Part shown: one piece after another, positions 26,176-36,843 of the stretch | How the letters are laid out: every line of letters begins with the position of its first letter | Numbering within the stretch: position 1 is the stretch's first letter | Assembly: GCF_022346925.1 (NCBI RefSeq) | Contig: NZ_JAKRNJ010000005.1 | Coordinates: 186,001-250,000 of the forward strand | DNA length: 64,000 nucleotides | From: Microvirga sp. ACRRW | GTDB taxonomy: Bacteria; Pseudomonadota; Alphaproteobacteria; Rhizobiales; Beijerinckiaceae | Reading direction: 5' to 3' | Notes under the pieces: model-generated | Databases searched by the model: none | Told to the model about the DNA's origin: nothing | Seen by the model: only the letters and a program-made list of their open reading frames with translations | Made by a program: the position numbers and the translations under genes

Positions 26176-26925
26176 CTTCACGCGCCGGTAGACGGATGTG
26201 AACGACACGTTCAACCCGCCGCACATCCTGTTGTCCTTGACCAGAAGATACGGCCCGAGGCGTTGCATTTGCACCTTGCAATCCACCTCGTCCGCTTGGT
26301 CGTAGGGAAGCGTGCCGTTCTCGCCCATGCCGAACGAGAGCACGGCGCCTTCAGGCTTCATCTCGCCTTCCAACGATCCGACATGAACGGCGCCGCGCTT
26401 GACCCGCTCGGGATCGCCTGCACCCCAGCTCGCATCGCCCTTGATAGACAGAACACCGGCCTTATCGATCTGTTCGATGACGATGCTCTGCTCCGAACCG
26501 CTCTGCCAGCGCCCGATCCAGTCCTTCGTGTTGACGGGCGGCAGATCCGGCACGACGGAGATAGCGGAACGCGGCAGCCAACTATCAATGACGCGCCCCT
26601 GCTTGGTGGCGTAACTCGCGCAGATGAAGTCACCCTTCGTGCCGATGATGACGACTTCGTCTCCCGGAACGAGATAAGCCTTTTCCTGACAGGCCGCGCT
26701 CATGTTCGGACACGCCGCGTCGGCTTTCAGAATTGGATTTTTCAGAAAATGGACACGTGCTGAGAGGTTGTTGACCCGGCCGAGAGCGATGGGTCCGTTG
26801 ACGGTGCGGCCCGGATCTTCGTAGCCGTAGGACAGACACAAGGTTCCTTCCGCGAAGGATGAGCTTGTCCAAAGCGCCCCCAGGGCAACAAGAACGACAG
26901 CTTTTCCCTTGTGAGCTCGAACCAT
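26173..26925 (-). CDS. Hypothetical periplasmic protein
   Basis: The 250-residue protein has a clear Sec signal peptide (KGKAVVLVALGALWTSSSFA, cut after residue 25). The mature part has several Cys residues (LCLSYGYEDPG, ACPNMSAACQEK, FICASYATKQG, VDCKVQM and NRMCGG) likely paired in disulfides. Two parts are visible: an SH3-like region around YLVPGDEVVIIGTKGDF, and a lipocalin-like or beta-rich C-terminal half with DWIGRWQSGSEQSIVIEQ. No enzyme motif is seen and I do not recognise the family. Confidence 0.8.
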   Translation of the reverse strand: MVRAHKGKAVVLVALGALWTSSSFAEGTLCLSYGYEDPGRTVNGPIALGRVNNLSARVHFLKNPILKADAACPNMSAACQEKAYLVPGDEVVIIGTKGDFICASYATKQGRVIDSWLPRSAISVVPDLPPVNTKDWIGRWQSGSEQSIVIEQIDKAGVLSIKGDASWGAGDPERVKRGAVHVGSLEGEMKPEGAVLSFGMGENGTLPYDQADEVDCKVQMQRLGPYLLVKDNRMCGGLNVSFTSVYRRVK

Positions 26926-26961
26926 GATTTTCTCCGCTACGTATAAGCGGAGGATAGCCGA

Positions 26962-27309
26962 TTAGCGAAACACCGTCTCGTACTGCTCAGGCTTGAAGCC
27001 GACGACGAGACGACCGCCCAAGTCGAGCACAGGACGCTTGATCATCGAAGGCTGGTCGAGCATGAGCGCCAGCGCCTTGCGCTCATCGATACCAGCCTTG
27101 TCCGCATCCGGCAGCTTGCGGAACGTAGTTCCGGCACGGTTGAGCAACGTCTCCCAGCCCACATTTCGCACCCAGCCTTCGAGCCGCGCACGGTCGATAC
27201 CCGCGACCTTGTAGTCATGAAAGGCGTAAGGCACGCCCTTGGCATCGAGCCAGGTGCGTGCCTTCTTCATCGTGTCGCAATTCTTGATGCCGTAGAGCGT
27301 CGCGGCCAT
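26962..27309 (-). CDS. ArsC/Spx family protein (YffB-like)
   Basis: The 115-residue thioredoxin-fold protein begins ATLYGIKNCDTMKKA with the active Cys11 and a single Cys in the motif, the pattern of YffB/Spx-like proteins rather than of two-Cys reductases. Later blocks (HDYKVAGID, MIKRPVLDLGGRLVVGF) are typical. YffB of E. coli is thought to be a glutathione-dependent thiol reductase; arsenate reduction is not supported by the neighbours. It starts 3 nt after the stop of guaA on the same strand, so the two may be co-transcribed. Confidence 0.92.
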   Translation of the reverse strand: MAATLYGIKNCDTMKKARTWLDAKGVPYAFHDYKVAGIDRARLEGWVRNVGWETLLNRAGTTFRKLPDADKAGIDERKALALMLDQPSMIKRPVLDLGGRLVVGFKPEQYETVFR

Positions 27310-27312
27310 CGC

Positions 27313-28869
27313 TTATTCCCACTCAATCGTCCCAGGCGGCTTCGAGGTGATGTCGTAGGTGACGCGGTTGATGCCCTTGACCTCGTTGATGATGCGGGTC
27401 GCGACGCGGCCGAGGAAGCCCATGTCGAAGGGATAGAAATCCGCCGTCATGCCGTCGACCGAGGTCACGGCGCGCAATGCGCACACATGGTCGTAGGTGC
27501 GCCCATCGCCCATCACGCCAACGGTCTTCACCGGCAGCAGCACGGCAAAGGCCTGCCAAATTTCATCGTAGAGGCCGGCGTTGCGGATCTCTTCGAGATA
27601 GACCGCATCGGCCTTGCGCAGGATGTCGAGCTTCTCGCGGGTGATCGTGCCGGGAACGCGGATGGCGAGACCCGGACCGGGGAACGGGTGACGGCCAACG
27701 AAGGCATCCGGCAGACCGAGCTCGCGACCGAGCACGCGCACCTCGTCCTTGAACAGCTCGCGCAGCGGCTCCACGAGCTTCATCTTCATGCGCTCGGGTA
27801 GACCGCCCACATTGTGGTGGCTCTTGATGGTGACGGAAGGACCGCCGGTGAAGGACACGCTCTCGATCACGTCGGGATAGAGCGTTCCTTGCGCCAGGAA
27901 GTCCGCGCCGCCGATCTTCTTCGCTTCCTCATCGAACACGTCGATGAAGAGCTTGCCGATGGTCTTGCGCTTCACTTCCGGATCGGACACGCCTTCCAGC
28001 GCGCCGATGAAAAGATCCTGCGCCTGCACGTGCACGAGCGGGATATTGTAGTGGTCGCGGAACAAGCTCACCACCTGCTCGGCCTCGGATGCGCGCAGCA
28101 GGCCGTGATCCACGAACACGCAGGTGAGCTGATCGCCGATGGCCTCATGAATGAGAACCGCGGCCACGGCAGAGTCGACGCCGCCCGAAAGGCCGCAGAT
28201 CACCTTGCCCTTGCCGACCTGGGCGCGGATGCGCTCGATGGCTTCCTCGCGGAAGGCCTTCATGGTCCAGTCGCCCTTACAGCCCGCGATGTCGCGCACG
28301 AAGTTGCGGATCAGCTGCGCGCCTTGCGGGGTGTGCACCACCTCCGGGTGGAACTGCACGCCGTAGAACTTGTGCTTCTCGTTCGCCACGACCGCGAAAG
28401 GCGCATTCTCGGACGCCGCCAGGACCTCGAAGCCCTCGGGGAGCTTGGTGACGCGGTCGCCATGGCTCATCCACACGGGATATTTCTTGCCCACCTGCCA
28501 CACGCCCTGGAAGAGCGGGCTCTCGGAGAAAACCTCGATCTCGGCGCGGCCGAATTCCGAATGGTGCCCGCCCTCGACCTGACCGCCGAGCTGGGCCGCC
28601 ATGGTCTGCTGGCCGTAGCAGATGCCGAAGACCGGAAGGCCCGTCTCAAACAGCTCCTGAGGCGCGCGGGGCGAAGCATCGGTCGTGACCGATTCAGGAC
28701 CGCCGGAGAGGATCACGCCCTTGGGCTTCATGGTGCGGATGGCTTCGGCCGCCTTCTGGAAAGGCACAACCTCCGAGTAGACTCCATCCTCACGCACGCG
28801 GCGGGCGATGAGCTGGGTTACCTGGGAGCCGAAATCGACGATGAGAATCTTGTCGTGGGTCTGGGTCAT
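27313..28869 (-). CDS. guaA: GMP synthase (glutamine-hydrolysing)
   Basis: Makes GMP from XMP, ATP and glutamine. The 518-residue protein has an N-terminal glutaminase domain with Cys84 in GICYGQQ and the His174/Glu176 pair in FHPEV, then an ATP pyrophosphatase domain with the PP-loop GLSGGVDSA (226-234), and the C-terminal dimerisation domain ending [14 protein letters not shown]. The gene that makes its substrate, guaB, lies 3.8 kb further along on the same strand but in a separate unit. ATG 28869 opens the frame. Confidence 0.98.
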   Translation of the reverse strand: MTQTHDKILIVDFGSQVTQLIARRVREDGVYSEVVPFQKAAEAIRTMKPKGVILSGGPESVTTDASPRAPQELFETGLPVFGICYGQQTMAAQLGGQVEGGHHSEFGRAEIEVFSESPLFQGVWQVGKKYPVWMSHGDRVTKLPEGFEVLAASENAPFAVVANEKHKFYGVQFHPEVVHTPQGAQLIRNFVRDIAGCKGDWTMKAFREEAIERIRAQVGKGKVICGLSGGVDSAVAAVLIHEAIGDQLTCVFVDHGLLRASEAEQVVSLFRDHYNIPLVHVQAQDLFIGALEGVSDPEVKRKTIGKLFIDVFDEEAKKIGGADFLAQGTLYPDVIESVSFTGGPSVTIKSHHNVGGLPERMKMKLVEPLRELFKDEVRVLGRELGLPDAFVGRHPFPGPGLAIRVPGTITREKLDILRKADAVYLEEIRNAGLYDEIWQAFAVLLPVKTVGVMGDGRTYDHVCALRAVTSVDGMTADFYPFDMGFLGRVATRIINEVKGINRVTYDITSKPPGTIEWE

Positions 28870-29023
28870 GATCTATCGCTGAGCCTGAGCGCGGGGGATG
28901 CCCCGTGCTTTACCCTCATATCTGTTGGCCTGTCATGCCTTTTGAGGCCCCAAGGTGCGAGCCTTCGCGTTTTTAACGCCTTTCTTCGCCTTTGGGCTTC
29001 CGTTGGCTCGGCGCGGCGGGGCT

Positions 29024-30319
29024 TTATCCCCGCACCATGACAGCCACGTAGAAGCCGTCCGTGCCGGTCTTGAGCGGGGTCATCTGAAGCCCGTAGGTGG
29101 TAGGCCGGATGGCCTTATCCAGATGGCCAAAGCCTGCCGAGGACAGCACCTCTGTCACCGGGAGCGGCTTGAAGCCGGCATTCCGCTCCATGAACTGCCT
29201 TAGAGCCTCGTCATTCTCCTCCGGCAGGACCGAACAGGTGATGTAGACGATCCGTCCGCCGGGCTTCACGAGCGCCGCCGCGCGATCGAGTACGGTCGCC
29301 TGCTCCTTCACGCGCACATCGAGGCTGCCGGGCCGAAGGCGCCATTTCGCATCCGGGTTACGTCGCCACGTGCCGACGCCGGTGCAGGGTGCGTCCACCA
29401 GCACGCAATCGATCTTCCCGTTCAGGTCGGTGACCGCGTCCGCTCCACCTCGAGGCGTGCGGACCTGGACGTTGCGAACGCCCGCGCGGGTCAGGCGGTC
29501 GTGGATGGGGGCCAGGCGGCGGGCATCGCCATCGGTGGCATAGAGCTGCCCGTGGTTCTCCATCATGGCGGCGAGAGCCAGCGTCTTGCCGCCGCCCCCT
29601 GCGCACAGATCGACCACCTGATCGCCGGGCTTCACGGCGGAGAGCAGAGCAGCCAGCTGCGAGCCCTCGTCCTGGATCTCGATCCAGCCCTTGATGAACT
29701 CAGGCTCGGATTGCACGGCGGGACCGCGCCCATCCTCGCTCGGGGCGATGCGCAGGCCCAAAGGAGACAGCGGCGTCTCGACCGCACCGAGATGCGGAAG
29801 AGCATCGTGCGCCTCCTCGCGGGATGCGACCTTCAGGGTATTCGCGCGAAGATCCAGTGGAGCGCGGGCGGTGAGCGCCTGCATCTCGGATACGAGATCG
29901 CCACCGAAAAGGCGCTGAAGCGAAGGCTCGATCCATTCGGGGAAGTCACCTGCCACATAGGCGGGAGCCCCTTCCAGGCTGCCGTTTTCAAGCTTCTCGC
30001 GCTCGGATGCGGACAGCGGCTCCGGCGCGAACCGCTCGCCCGAGCAAAGGCCTGCAATGGCGTCAGGCGTCATGCCCCGCTGCAGCTTCAGCATAGCGAG
30101 CACTAAGGCGCGCGGCGTGTTCTCACCCATGATCCAGGCTGCGGAGGCTTTGCGGCGCAAGGTGTCGTAGACGAGGCTCGCAATCGCGGCCCTGTCCTTG
30201 GAACCTGCGAAACGGTGCGAAAGCCCCCAATCCTTGAGCGCGTCCGTAGCCGGACGGCGGCGGGCTTCGATGTCACCGAGGACTTCGATGGCGGCGGAGA
30301 TGCGGGCTGCTGGTGTCAT
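29024..30319 (-). CDS. rsmB: RsmB/NOP2-type tRNA/rRNA cytosine-C5 methyltransferase
   Basis: SAM-dependent m5C methyltransferase of the Sun/RsmB group; E. coli RsmB modifies C967 of 16S rRNA. From ATG 30319 (MTPAARISAAIEVLGD) the protein has 431 residues: an N-terminal NusB-like helical region, the SAM motif VDLCAGGGGKTLALA, the motif-IV Cys in DAPCTGVGTWRRNPD and the motif-VI catalytic Cys in YITCSVLPEEN. The frame is open 26 codons further upstream, but those residues do not resemble the family. A small lipoprotein gene diverges upstream. The substrate site in this organism is inferred. Confidence 0.93.
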   Translation of the reverse strand: MTPAARISAAIEVLGDIEARRRPATDALKDWGLSHRFAGSKDRAAIASLVYDTLRRKASAAWIMGENTPRALVLAMLKLQRGMTPDAIAGLCSGERFAPEPLSASEREKLENGSLEGAPAYVAGDFPEWIEPSLQRLFGGDLVSEMQALTARAPLDLRANTLKVASREEAHDALPHLGAVETPLSPLGLRIAPSEDGRGPAVQSEPEFIKGWIEIQDEGSQLAALLSAVKPGDQVVDLCAGGGGKTLALAAMMENHGQLYATDGDARRLAPIHDRLTRAGVRNVQVRTPRGGADAVTDLNGKIDCVLVDAPCTGVGTWRRNPDAKWRLRPGSLDVRVKEQATVLDRAAALVKPGGRIVYITCSVLPEENDEALRQFMERNAGFKPLPVTEVLSSAGFGHLDKAIRPTTYGLQMTPLKTGTDGFYVAVMVRG

Positions 30320-30442
30320 CGAAAAAGCACACTTAACCTTGGCCGCAGAAGCGACACATTGTTTCCTATTTTCCGACGCGTTCAAAAGTGGATTCAAGAG
30401 GGCGTGCGCTCAGCACGATTCTCTCTTGGAGCCTTAAGAACA

Positions 30443-30586
30443 ATGTCGATCCTCTCCCGCCTCGTGGCCCTCGGCCTCACCCTCGCCATCGCTGCATGCG
30501 CCACAGCTCCGGCTGCCGACCTCACCCCGCCCCCGCGCAAGATGACGGACGCCAAGACCCAGCTCGAAAGCGGCAAGCGCTACTGA
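30443..30586 (+). CDS. Small lipoprotein
   Basis: A 47-residue protein from ATG 30443. Residues 1-19 form a lipoprotein signal with lipobox LAIAAC; after lipidation and cleavage only about 29 residues remain, APAADLTPPPRKMTD and a charged end. The length and Pro-rich mature part are typical of unannotated small outer-membrane lipoproteins, often missed by gene finders. A hairpin terminator follows 8 nt after the stop. Function is unknown. Confidence 0.68.
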   Translation: MSILSRLVALGLTLAIAACATAPAADLTPPPRKMTDAKTQLESGKRY

Positions 30587-30593
30587 TAAACAC

Positions 30594-30633
30594 AAATACG
30601 GGCAGAGCGACACCACCCTGCCCGTATTTTCGT
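30594..30633. terminator. Bidirectional terminator
   Basis: A perfect 12-bp stem AAATACGGGCAG/CTGCCCGTATTT (30594-30605 with 30618-30629) whose arms end in T on the plus strand and, read in reverse, also in T. It serves the small lipoprotein gene and the convergent AztD-like gene. Confidence 0.82.
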
Positions 30634-30646
30634 TGCGATAATCCCG

Positions 30647-31951
30647 TCAGGGCTTGCCGGGCGCGATGTTCGCCGGCACCGCATCGACCGGAATATCGAG
30701 ACCCTGCTTGAGGTTCGTGAAGCTATATTCCCGGATCCGTTTGTTCACGGGATCGCTGACGAAGGCATTATCGCCGATGACAGCCAGCGAAGGCGTTGGC
30801 GTCCGCGCACCGTAGGCGCAATCGAACGCAGGCACCGCATCGAAGGACGCGACTTCCTTCCAAGCCGGTGCAATCTCAAAGACCCGCAGCTTGCCGTCGG
30901 CGGTGAGGCTCGCCACGTGCCTGCCGCTTTGCGACAGCTCGAATTTGCAGACCGCCTGTCCGCCCGGCAGCGGAAGCACATCTGCAGAGGTGAGTGCATT
31001 CTTCTTCGGATCGATCCTCACCAGCGCGTCGTAAGGCGACTTGGAACCGTAATTGCCCACCATGAAGGAGCCTTCGTCCCGCCCCTTGATGGTGCTGGTG
31101 CGGCGCTCATCCGCATAAGCAATCCTGCGGGCCTGCCACGCGTTCTTACCCTGCTTGACTAAGGCCAGCATGCCGCCGGATTTCGGATCGTCCTTCACGC
31201 CTTCCGCGCAGCCGAACACGTGAACGCCGTTCGACGATCCATGCCCGTGATAGGCCTTGCACGAGCGCGCGGCATCGGAGAGATCGTTGAACGAGGCCGT
31301 CACCTTCCAGCTTTTGCCGTCGAGAATCTCGAAGCCGTTGGAACGGGAACTCGCTGATTGATCACCCTTGGCGTAGGCCTCGTTCGGTGTCGAGACGAGA
31401 AAGCGGTCGCCACCGAGCGGAACGGCAATGCCGTGCTGCGGTGCCGGGCTCTTCCAGGTCTTCGTCACCGGCTTTGCCTTGCTGAGGCTGTCCAGTTTGA
31501 TGAACACGGCCTTCGGATCGCTCGCGCGCTCCCAAGGCTTCACGCCATCGAAGGCAACAGCGACCCAGCCGTTTTCAGACACGACATGCGATGGCTTGTC
31601 GCCTGACAGGGTAAAGTCGAGCATCCGCACCTTGCCCTTGTCGATATCCATGTGGTCGTCATGGGATTCGAAGCTCAGGCCCGTATCGAGAAACTTGACG
31701 ATTCCAGGCTCACCCGTCGTGATCACCACGTAGCGCCCATTCTCCGTGGCGGAGAAGGACGGATTGGCACGCGGCACGTCGAAGCTGTCCGTCACCTCTC
31801 CGCTATCCAGATCGAGCACATACACCTTGGGCTGTGCGTGATCGGCAAAGACGAGCCGCCCGCGCGAAGTTTGGTGATCGTGCGCCAGTACCGGTGACGA
31901 CAAAGCGGCGATAGCTGCGCCGCAGGCGAGCGAATGCTTGAGGAACTGCAT
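30647..31951 (-). CDS. Periplasmic beta-propeller protein, AztD-like zinc metallochaperone candidate
   Basis: The 434-residue protein has a Sec signal peptide (about 23 residues, CGAAIAALSSPVLA) and a mature start HDHQTSRGRLVFADH, followed by repeated blade-like strands (VYVLDLDSGEVTDSFDV, RYVVITTGEPGIVKFLD) as in beta-propellers. A second His/Asp cluster, SHDDHMDIDKGK, lies near residue 95. This layout resembles AztD, which delivers zinc to the AztC binding protein of an ABC importer. No ABC genes are adjacent, so the assignment is tentative; another metal or a non-metal role is possible. An 18-bp palindrome lies 220 nt upstream. Confidence 0.78.
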   Translation of the reverse strand: MQFLKHSLACGAAIAALSSPVLAHDHQTSRGRLVFADHAQPKVYVLDLDSGEVTDSFDVPRANPSFSATENGRYVVITTGEPGIVKFLDTGLSFESHDDHMDIDKGKVRMLDFTLSGDKPSHVVSENGWVAVAFDGVKPWERASDPKAVFIKLDSLSKAKPVTKTWKSPAPQHGIAVPLGGDRFLVSTPNEAYAKGDQSASSRSNGFEILDGKSWKVTASFNDLSDAARSCKAYHGHGSSNGVHVFGCAEGVKDDPKSGGMLALVKQGKNAWQARRIAYADERRTSTIKGRDEGSFMVGNYGSKSPYDALVRIDPKKNALTSADVLPLPGGQAVCKFELSQSGRHVASLTADGKLRVFEIAPAWKEVASFDAVPAFDCAYGARTPTPSLAVIGDNAFVSDPVNKRIREYSFTNLKQGLDIPVDAVPANIAPGKP

Positions 31952-32170
31952 GCTTATGCATCCTTTTCAGGTCTGATGTTTGAAGATGTTCGGGCCGGAG
32001 GTCGGCTTATCCGATTCGAGCCCGATGGGGTCGCATCAAGCGCGCTGAGCGCTTCTCGATGGATCAGGCGGCTCCGTAGCCGAGCGCGCTCCGGTCGTGC
32101 CGGATGACAAGATGATGCCGAACAACATGGAGGCGCTCCGCTGGGGCGTACAATGTACGGAGACGCGTAG

Positions 32171-32188
32171 CGTATAGTATACTATACG
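32171..32188. promoter_or_regulatory. Perfect 18-bp palindrome, candidate metal-regulator operator
   Basis: CGTATAGTATACTATACG is a complete palindrome and very AT-rich in its core, unlike the surrounding GC-rich sequence. On the minus strand a TTGACG (32194-32189) directly precedes it, so it would overlap a promoter reading toward the AztD-like gene. The form is that of a Fur/Zur-family operator but does not match the alphaproteobacterial Zur consensus exactly. No other gene on either strand needs a promoter here. Confidence 0.5.
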
Positions 32189-32251
32189 TCAACTGGCCGG
32201 GAACGAATTCCCCTGCCCGGGCCGGGCATGGGGAAAACTATCCGGATTTGC

Positions 32252-32683
32252 TTAAATGCCAGCCTCCGCGCCGGCGACGCGGATGGCGAAGATGATCCAC
32301 ATGGCGATGAGGATCAGCACTCCGACCAAGAAGGCTTGGAAGCGCCAAACCATCCGGTTGGATGTCGTGTGGATGGCCGCATGGACCAAGCGGCTTGCCA
32401 CGAACATCCATGACATCACCACGAAGAGCATGTCGGCCTTGCGGGTGATGAGCGCCAGAACCACCAGCACATAGAACAGTACCGGCACCTCGAACTGGCT
32501 GTGATACGAGTTCTGGATCTGCAGCAGGCGCTTGGGCCAATTGCGCTCGCCCAGAGCGATGTCGCCCATCTTCACCTCCCCGGCTTTCAGGGCCAGGACG
32601 CGGGAGCGCCCCAGCCAGACAAGCAGAACGAAGGTCAGCCCGACCAAGACATAGATGGGCAGGAGAACGGCGGTGATGCTCAT
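32252..32683 (-). CDS. MAPEG family inner-membrane protein
   Basis: From ATG 32683 the protein has 143 residues and four membrane segments. The family motif ERNWPKRLLQIQNSYHSQFEVPVLFY (two blocks) follows the first loop, and RLVHAAIHTTSN marks the third helix, as in MAPEG proteins (eukaryotic members are microsomal glutathione S-transferases). The enzymatic role of bacterial members is generally unknown. It lies 21 nt after the stop of guaB on the same strand and may be the last gene of that unit. A TTG two codons upstream is an alternative start. Confidence 0.87.
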   Translation of the reverse strand: MSITAVLLPIYVLVGLTFVLLVWLGRSRVLALKAGEVKMGDIALGERNWPKRLLQIQNSYHSQFEVPVLFYVLVVLALITRKADMLFVVMSWMFVASRLVHAAIHTTSNRMVWRFQAFLVGVLILIAMWIIFAIRVAGAEAGI

Positions 32684-32704
32684 GGGCAAGAACTCGTGTG
32701 AACC

Positions 32705-34240
<1,536 letters not shown>

Positions 34241-34337
34241 CTATCGAGTTGGCACGGGTCCGTAGCACGGTGTTTTGCTTTCGCAAAGGGCTAAGGCGAC
34301 CTTGGCCCGAAGACCTGTCGTGCACGAAAAGGCCTAT

Positions 34338-34350
34338 GCAACGCGGTTGC
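34338..34350. promoter_or_regulatory. GCAAC-N3-GTTGC palindrome before the MFS gene
   Basis: GCAACGCGGTTGC lies 10 bp before the GTG start of the MFS gene, next to its ribosome-binding site. The half-sites resemble LacI/GalR-family operators, but the site is short and could be chance. Confidence 0.25.
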
Positions 34351-34360
34351 GGAAGGGTAA

Positions 34361-35830
34361 GTGCCAGAGGTCATGCGCAAAGTCCGCCTCCTCCCCCTGA
34401 TCATCGCCACCGCGCTTTTCATGGAAAACATGGACTCGACGGTCATTTCGACCTCACTGCCCATGATCGCGCAGGACCTGGGCACCGACCCCATCGCGCT
34501 CAAGCTGGCGCTGACATCCTATCTCATCAGCCTCGCCATCTTTATCCCGATTTCCGGATGGGTGGCGGACAAGTATGGCTCGCGCACCATCTTCACCATC
34601 GCCATCGGTGTGTTCATGGCGGGTTCGCTCGCAAGCGCGGCGGCGAACTCGCTGGAGGGCTTCGTCATCGCCCGCTTCGTCCAGGGCATGGGCGGAGCCA
34701 TGATGGTGCCGGTGGGGCGCCTCGTTCTGCTGCGCAGCGTTCCCCGCAACGAAGTGGTGCAGGCATTGGCCACGCTCACCATCCCTGCCCTCATCGGCCC
34801 CGTGGTCGGCCCGCCGCTGGGCGGCTTCATCACCACCTATTTCCACTGGCGCTGGATCTTCTTCATCAACATCCCCATCGGTATCCTCGGCATCGTGCTC
34901 GCCACGATCTACATCCCGAACATCCGGGAAGAGGACACGCCGCCTCTCGACCTGGCCGGTTTCCTGCTCTCCGGAATTGGGCTGGCCCTCCTCATGCTGG
35001 GCCTGGCCTCCGGTGGCCGCCATCTCGTCCCGGAGGAAGTCTCCCTGGCCTGCGTCATCATCGGCACGATCTGCGTCGTGGCCTATATCTGGCACGCCAA
35101 GCGCACGCCTCACCCGGTGCTGCAGCTCAAACTTTTGAAGGTGCCGACCTTCCGCATCAGCGTTCTCGGCGGCTCGCTGTTCCGGGTCGGCGTCGGCGCG
35201 ATTCCGTTTCTCCTGCCGCTGATGCTGCAGATCGGTTTCGGCCTCAGCCCGGTAGCCTCCGGTTCGCTCACTTTCGTCGCGGCGGTGGGCGCGCTGTTCA
35301 TGAAGACCATGGCCAAGCGCATCCTGGAGCGGTTCGGCTTCCGCCGGGTGCTGGTGGTCAATGCCTTCATCGGCGCGGCTTTCGTAGCCTTCAACGGGTT
35401 CTTCACGCCTTCGACGCCCCATTGGCTGATCATGGCCATCCTGCTGGTCGGCGGCTGCTTCCGCTCGCTGCAGTTCACGAGCCTCAACGCCATCGGTTAT
35501 GCGGAAATCTCGAAGCGCGACATGAGCTATGCCACAAGCCTGTCGAGCGCGGCGCAACAAGTGGCGCTCAGCATGGGCGTGGCCTTCGGTGCCTATGTGG
35601 TGGAAGCAGCCGCCCACTGGAACGGCAGAACCGCCCTGACCGCAGAGGATTTCGGCCCTGCCTTCTGGGCCGTGGCTGCCGTATCGGCCCTCGCGGGCTT
35701 CGTCTTCGCGAAGCTCGAACCGTCAGCGGGCGCGGAAATGTCCGGTCACCGTGCCGTGGAGAGAAAGCCGCCCGCAACGGGCCTTGGCGACGGCACTACA
35801 AATCTCAGTGAAGAGGTAGAACGTCGATAG
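34361..35830 (+). CDS. MFS transporter of the DHA2 (14-TM) family
   Basis: The 489-residue protein has the DHA2 signatures: MENMDSTVISTSLPMIAQDLG in the first helix (two blocks), WVADKYGSRTIF motif A and GPVVGPPLGGFI motif C in the fifth helix. Fourteen hydrophobic segments can be counted. DHA2 members usually export drugs or toxic metabolites with proton antiport. The GTG at 34361 is preferred over ATG 34373 because GGAAGGG lies 3-9 nt before it. There is no adjacent regulator; the dienelactone hydrolase gene follows after 39 nt, but a functional link is unproven. Confidence 0.94.
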   Translation: MPEVMRKVRLLPLIIATALFMENMDSTVISTSLPMIAQDLGTDPIALKLALTSYLISLAIFIPISGWVADKYGSRTIFTIAIGVFMAGSLASAAANSLEGFVIARFVQGMGGAMMVPVGRLVLLRSVPRNEVVQALATLTIPALIGPVVGPPLGGFITTYFHWRWIFFINIPIGILGIVLATIYIPNIREEDTPPLDLAGFLLSGIGLALLMLGLASGGRHLVPEEVSLACVIIGTICVVAYIWHAKRTPHPVLQLKLLKVPTFRISVLGGSLFRVGVGAIPFLLPLMLQIGFGLSPVASGSLTFVAAVGALFMKTMAKRILERFGFRRVLVVNAFIGAAFVAFNGFFTPSTPHWLIMAILLVGGCFRSLQFTSLNAIGYAEISKRDMSYATSLSSAAQQVALSMGVAFGAYVVEAAAHWNGRTALTAEDFGPAFWAVAAVSALAGFVFAKLEPSAGAEMSGHRAVERKPPATGLGDGTTNLSEEVERR

Positions 35831-35869
35831 GATTGCATTACCATGCGCCTTCAGGACCAGGAGGCCTCC

Positions 35870-36727
35870 ATGGATCAGAAAATCATCGACCTCTATGACG
35901 ACTTCACCCATGGCGGCATGAGTCGCCGCAATTTCCTCGACAAGCTGGCGGCGCTCGCTGGCAGTTCGGCCGCCGCAACGGCCCTGCTCCCGATCCTGCA
36001 GAACAACTATGCCATGGCGCAGACGGTCCAGGAGAGCGACCCGCGCATCACGACGGAAATGGTCGACATTCCCGGCGCACAGGGCCTCAAGGGCTATCTG
36101 GTGAAGCCCAAGGACGCGTCCGGCAAATTGCCGACCGTGATCGTCATTCACGAGAACCGGGGCCTCAATCCGCATATCAAGGACGTCACCCGACGCATGG
36201 CGACGGAGGGCTTCATCGCGCTAGGCCTCGACTACCTCTCCCCCATGGGCGGCACGCCTGCGGACGAGGAGAAAGGCCGTGAGATGATCGGCCAGTTGAA
36301 GCAGCCGGACGTGATTGCCTATGGCAAAGCGGCGGTGGCTTATCTGAAAGGACGCCCCGACAGCAACGGCAAGGTCGGCGCCATCGGCTTCTGCTGGGGC
36401 GGTGGTGCTGTGAACAATCTCGCCGTCAACGAGCCGAACCTGAATGCAGGCGTCGCCTATTACGGCGGACAGCCGAAGGCCGAGGACGTGCCGAAGATCA
36501 ACGCAGCCATGATGCTGCACTATGGCGGACTCGACGAGCGCATCAATGCAGGCATCCCGGCTTATGAGGCCGCGCTGAAGCAGGCTGGAAAGACCTACGA
36601 GATATACGTCTATGAAGGCGCCAATCACGCTTTCAACAACGACACCAATGCTGCGCGCTACGACAAGGCAACTGCCGATCTCGCCTGGGGCCGGACTGTG
36701 GGTTTCCTGAAGAAAAACTTGGCGTAA
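35870..36727 (+). CDS. Dienelactone hydrolase family protein, Tat-exported
   Basis: From ATG 35870 (AGGAGG six nt upstream) the 285-residue protein has a twin-arginine signal SRRNFLDKL (from residue 18) with a following hydrophobic region, so it should be exported folded. The alpha/beta-hydrolase fold carries the dienelactone-hydrolase triad: Cys175 in GFCWGGG, Asp222 in GGLDERI and His253 in GANHAFNND. Many family members are general carboxymethylenebutenolidase-like enzymes of unknown substrate. A Cys nucleophile in an exported enzyme is slightly unusual but common in this DLH subgroup. A REP-like palindrome follows the gene. Confidence 0.95.
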   Translation: MDQKIIDLYDDFTHGGMSRRNFLDKLAALAGSSAAATALLPILQNNYAMAQTVQESDPRITTEMVDIPGAQGLKGYLVKPKDASGKLPTVIVIHENRGLNPHIKDVTRRMATEGFIALGLDYLSPMGGTPADEEKGREMIGQLKQPDVIAYGKAAVAYLKGRPDSNGKVGAIGFCWGGGAVNNLAVNEPNLNAGVAYYGGQPKAEDVPKINAAMMLHYGGLDERINAGIPAYEAALKQAGKTYEIYVYEGANHAFNNDTNAARYDKATADLAWGRTVGFLKKNLA

Positions 36728-36744
36728 AGCCGCCTCCCAACAAA

Positions 36745-36843
36745 CGTCATCCCGGGGCCGCGGAGCGGAACCCGGGATCGCATGACGAGACTAGCGCCTA
36801 TTCTGAAACCGATCCCGGATCGGCTACGCCGTCCGGGATGACG
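36745..36843. repeat. REP-like inverted repeat overlapping a gene end
   Basis: Arms CGTCATCCCGG (36745-36755) and CCGGGATGACG (36833-36843) flank inner sequence with further complementary pieces (CGGAACCCGGGATC and GATCCCGGATCGGC). The right arm lies inside the 3' end of the galactose dehydrogenase gene (stop at 36824). CATCCCGG/CCGGGATG palindromes of this kind are frequent in Methylobacteriaceae and Bradyrhizobiaceae. Confidence 0.85.
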
